6,786 bases of DNA, from contig DASRUX010000228.1 in assembly GCA_035655235.1 (NCBI GenBank), forward strand, positions 1-6,786, given 5' to 3'. The position numbers and the translations under genes were made by a program. Origin of the DNA: JAGTRP01 sp035655235. Lineage in GTDB: Bacteria; Pseudomonadota; Gammaproteobacteria; Burkholderiales; Rhodocyclaceae. The notes beneath the pieces were generated by a model that was not told the DNA's origin, made no database searches, and worked only from the letters and a program-made list of their open reading frames with translations. Position 1 is the stretch's first letter. Each line of letters starts with the position of its first letter. Below are positions 5,649 through 6,786 of the stretch, one piece after another.

Positions 5649-5680
5649 CCGCCGGCCCTGACGCTAATGCCCCCCGGCGG
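5649..5680. terminator. Inverted repeat between convergent genes, possible bidirectional terminator
   Basis: CCGCCGG (5649-5655) and CCGGCGG (5674-5680) are perfect 7-bp reverse complements around an 18-nt loop. The left arm starts directly after the lipoprotein stop; the right arm lies inside the last codons of the - strand emrB-type gene. There is no T-tract on either side and the loop is long, so this is a tentative call supported mainly by its position between converging genes. Confidence 0.25.
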
Positions 5681-6786
5681 GCACCGCGCCTTTCACCGGC
5701 CGGGTCAGCCAGACCACGCCGGTGAGCAGGAAGAAACACACGGCGCTGTAGAGGAAGAAATCGTTGGTCGCCACCATGTAGCTCTGGGCGAACAGGGTAC
5801 GCTCCACCACGGCATAGGCTTGGTCCCCCACCAGGCCGCCCGCCTGGAGCTTATCCAGATAGGCCGTGGTGGCCGGGTTGTAGACATTGACGTGTTCCAC
5901 CAGTTGAGCCCGGGTGGAGATCGCCAGGTGGTCCCAGGTGGTGACGCTGATGGCCGTTCCCAGGGCCGCCCCCAGGGTGCGGAGGAAATTGGAGAGGCCT
6001 GAGGCCGCCGCCATGTGGTCCGGCGTGATGTTGGACAGCATCAGGCCCTGCACCGGCAGGAAGAAGCAGGCCATGCCGATGCCCTGGACCAGCCGGGGCG
6101 ACACCACATCCCAGAAGGTTACGTCCAGGGTCATGTGGGCATTCCAGAAGGACACCGCTCCCATGATGGCGAAGGCGCAGGTGGCCAGCACCCGCAGGTT
6201 CAGCTTGGCAATGTTGCGGCCGATGATGGGCGACAGGATGAGGGTGAAGACGCCGATGGGCGCCGTCGCCATGCCCGCCTGGGCCGGGGTGTAGCCCATC
6301 ACCGTCTGCAGCCACAGGGGGAAGACCACCACCGAGCCGAAATAGGTCATGAAGCCCACCGACAGCAGGATCACCCCATAGCGGAAATTCACGTCCCGGA
6401 AGAGGTGCAGGTCCACGATGGAATGCTCGGTGTACCAGCCCCAGGCGATGAAGAAGGTGAGGCCCACCAGGGCCATGATCCCCAGGGCGACGATGAAGGG
6501 GGAATTGAACCAGTCGTAATCCCGGCCGACTTCCAGCATCAGTTGCAGACTGGCAACGCCGACCACCATCAGCGCCAGGCCGATGCGGTCCAGGGGAATG
6601 CGGACGATGGGGGAATCCCGGTGGCGCATGAGCACCCAGATGGTGATGGCGCCAAACAGGCCAATGGGGATGTTGATGAGGAAAATCCACGACCAGTGGT
6701 AGTTGTCGCTGATCCAGCCCCCCAGCAACGGCCCGCAAATGGGCGCCAGGATCACAGTCATGGCCCACATGGCCATGGCCCCGCCC
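5664..6786 (-). CDS. emrB: DHA2 family MFS multidrug exporter, EmrB type, 5'-truncated by the window edge
   Basis: EmrB-type proteins are 14-helix inner-membrane proton antiporters that, with the EmrA adaptor and an outer-membrane channel, export hydrophobic toxins. The frame is open to the right window edge, giving 373 residues ending in TAG; the family is about 510 long, so some 130-140 N-terminal residues are missing. The ATG at 6776 is internal. Antiporter motif C is at window residues 14-23 (APICGPLLGG), followed by WISDNYHWSWIFLINIPIG at 24-42, very close to E. coli EmrB. Later landmarks also match: VDLHLFRDVNFRYG, GYTPAQAGMATAPIGV, ILSPIIGR, QGIGMACFFLPVQ, LSNFLRTLGAALGTA and the periplasmic-loop AQLVEHVNVYNP before the last helix. 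The terminal tail is short (VKGAVPAGGH). An emrA gene and promoter would be expected to the right, outside the window. The symbol rests on similarity; the substrate is unknown. Confidence 0.93.
   Translation of the reverse strand, partial: GGAMAMWAMTVILAPICGPLLGGWISDNYHWSWIFLINIPIGLFGAITIWVLMRHRDSPIVRIPLDRIGLALMVVGVASLQLMLEVGRDYDWFNSPFIVALGIMALVGLTFFIAWGWYTEHSIVDLHLFRDVNFRYGVILLSVGFMTYFGSVVVFPLWLQTVMGYTPAQAGMATAPIGVFTLILSPIIGRNIAKLNLRVLATCAFAIMGAVSFWNAHMTLDVTFWDVVSPRLVQGIGMACFFLPVQGLMLSNITPDHMAAASGLSNFLRTLGAALGTAISVTTWDHLAISTRAQLVEHVNVYNPATTAYLDKLQAGGLVGDQAYAVVERTLFAQSYMVATNDFFLYSAVCFFLLTGVVWLTRPVKGAVPAGGH

Noticed and set aside
6774..6776. ATG at the right edge as the true start of the MFS gene
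   Set aside because: The frame continues open to the window end, and the residues around it align inside the EmrB motif C region, far from the N-terminus.
1..6786. CRISPR arrays, tRNA or rRNA genes, insertion-sequence ends, attachment sites
   Set aside because: None seen: no regularly spaced long repeats, no cloverleaf-like or rRNA sequence, and no transposase or flanking terminal repeats.

Overview
The window is GC-rich (about two thirds G+C by eye), densely coded chromosomal DNA from a Gram-negative bacterium. The gene content (ahcY with the bacterial internal insertion, an MTHFR close to E. coli MetF, an EmrB-type exporter, a WXXGXW lipoprotein) and the order ahcY / small membrane protein / TlyA / metF point to a betaproteobacterium, possibly Rhodocyclales. 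That placement is from memory of family context, not from a search. I see no phage, transposon, CRISPR or RNA gene.

Left part (1-2973, + strand): a tight methyl-cycle cluster. It holds the 3' part of ahcY (S-adenosylhomocysteine hydrolase), a 116-aa PF04020 'phage holin family' membrane protein, a TlyA-type rRNA 2'-O-methyltransferase and metF (methylene-THF reductase). Gaps are 6 bp and 1 bp, then an ATGA overlap. AhcY removes the SAH made by SAM-dependent methylation, MetF makes the methyl-THF used to rebuild methionine, and TlyA is a SAM consumer. A SAM/SAH-cycle operon with an embedded rRNA methylase is the simplest reading.

Middle part (2994-5198, + strand): an HDOD-domain protein with a degenerate HD motif, an unrecognised 131-aa secreted protein, and a CapA-family periplasmic metallophosphoesterase-like protein. 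The last two overlap by ATGA and both have signal peptides, so they are probably co-translated and may work together in the envelope. A small inverted repeat spans the capA stop.

Right part (5199-6786): a 123-bp intergenic region carries the best regulatory signal here. CTTAC occurs three times with an exact 10-bp period (on the other strand GTAAG-N5-GTAAG-N5-GTAAG, resembling a CpxR box), followed by a weak -10, a 5'-leader hairpin and a strong Shine-Dalgarno. It serves a 108-aa WXXGXW-repeat lipoprotein. Convergent to it on the - strand is an EmrB-type DHA2 MFS drug exporter whose N-terminal part lies beyond the window; a perfect inverted repeat lies across the 15-bp gap.

Most of the window is ordinary conserved content. 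The items most worth a second look are the triple CTTAC promoter, the coupled unknown/CapA secreted pair, and TlyA inside the SAM-cycle operon.
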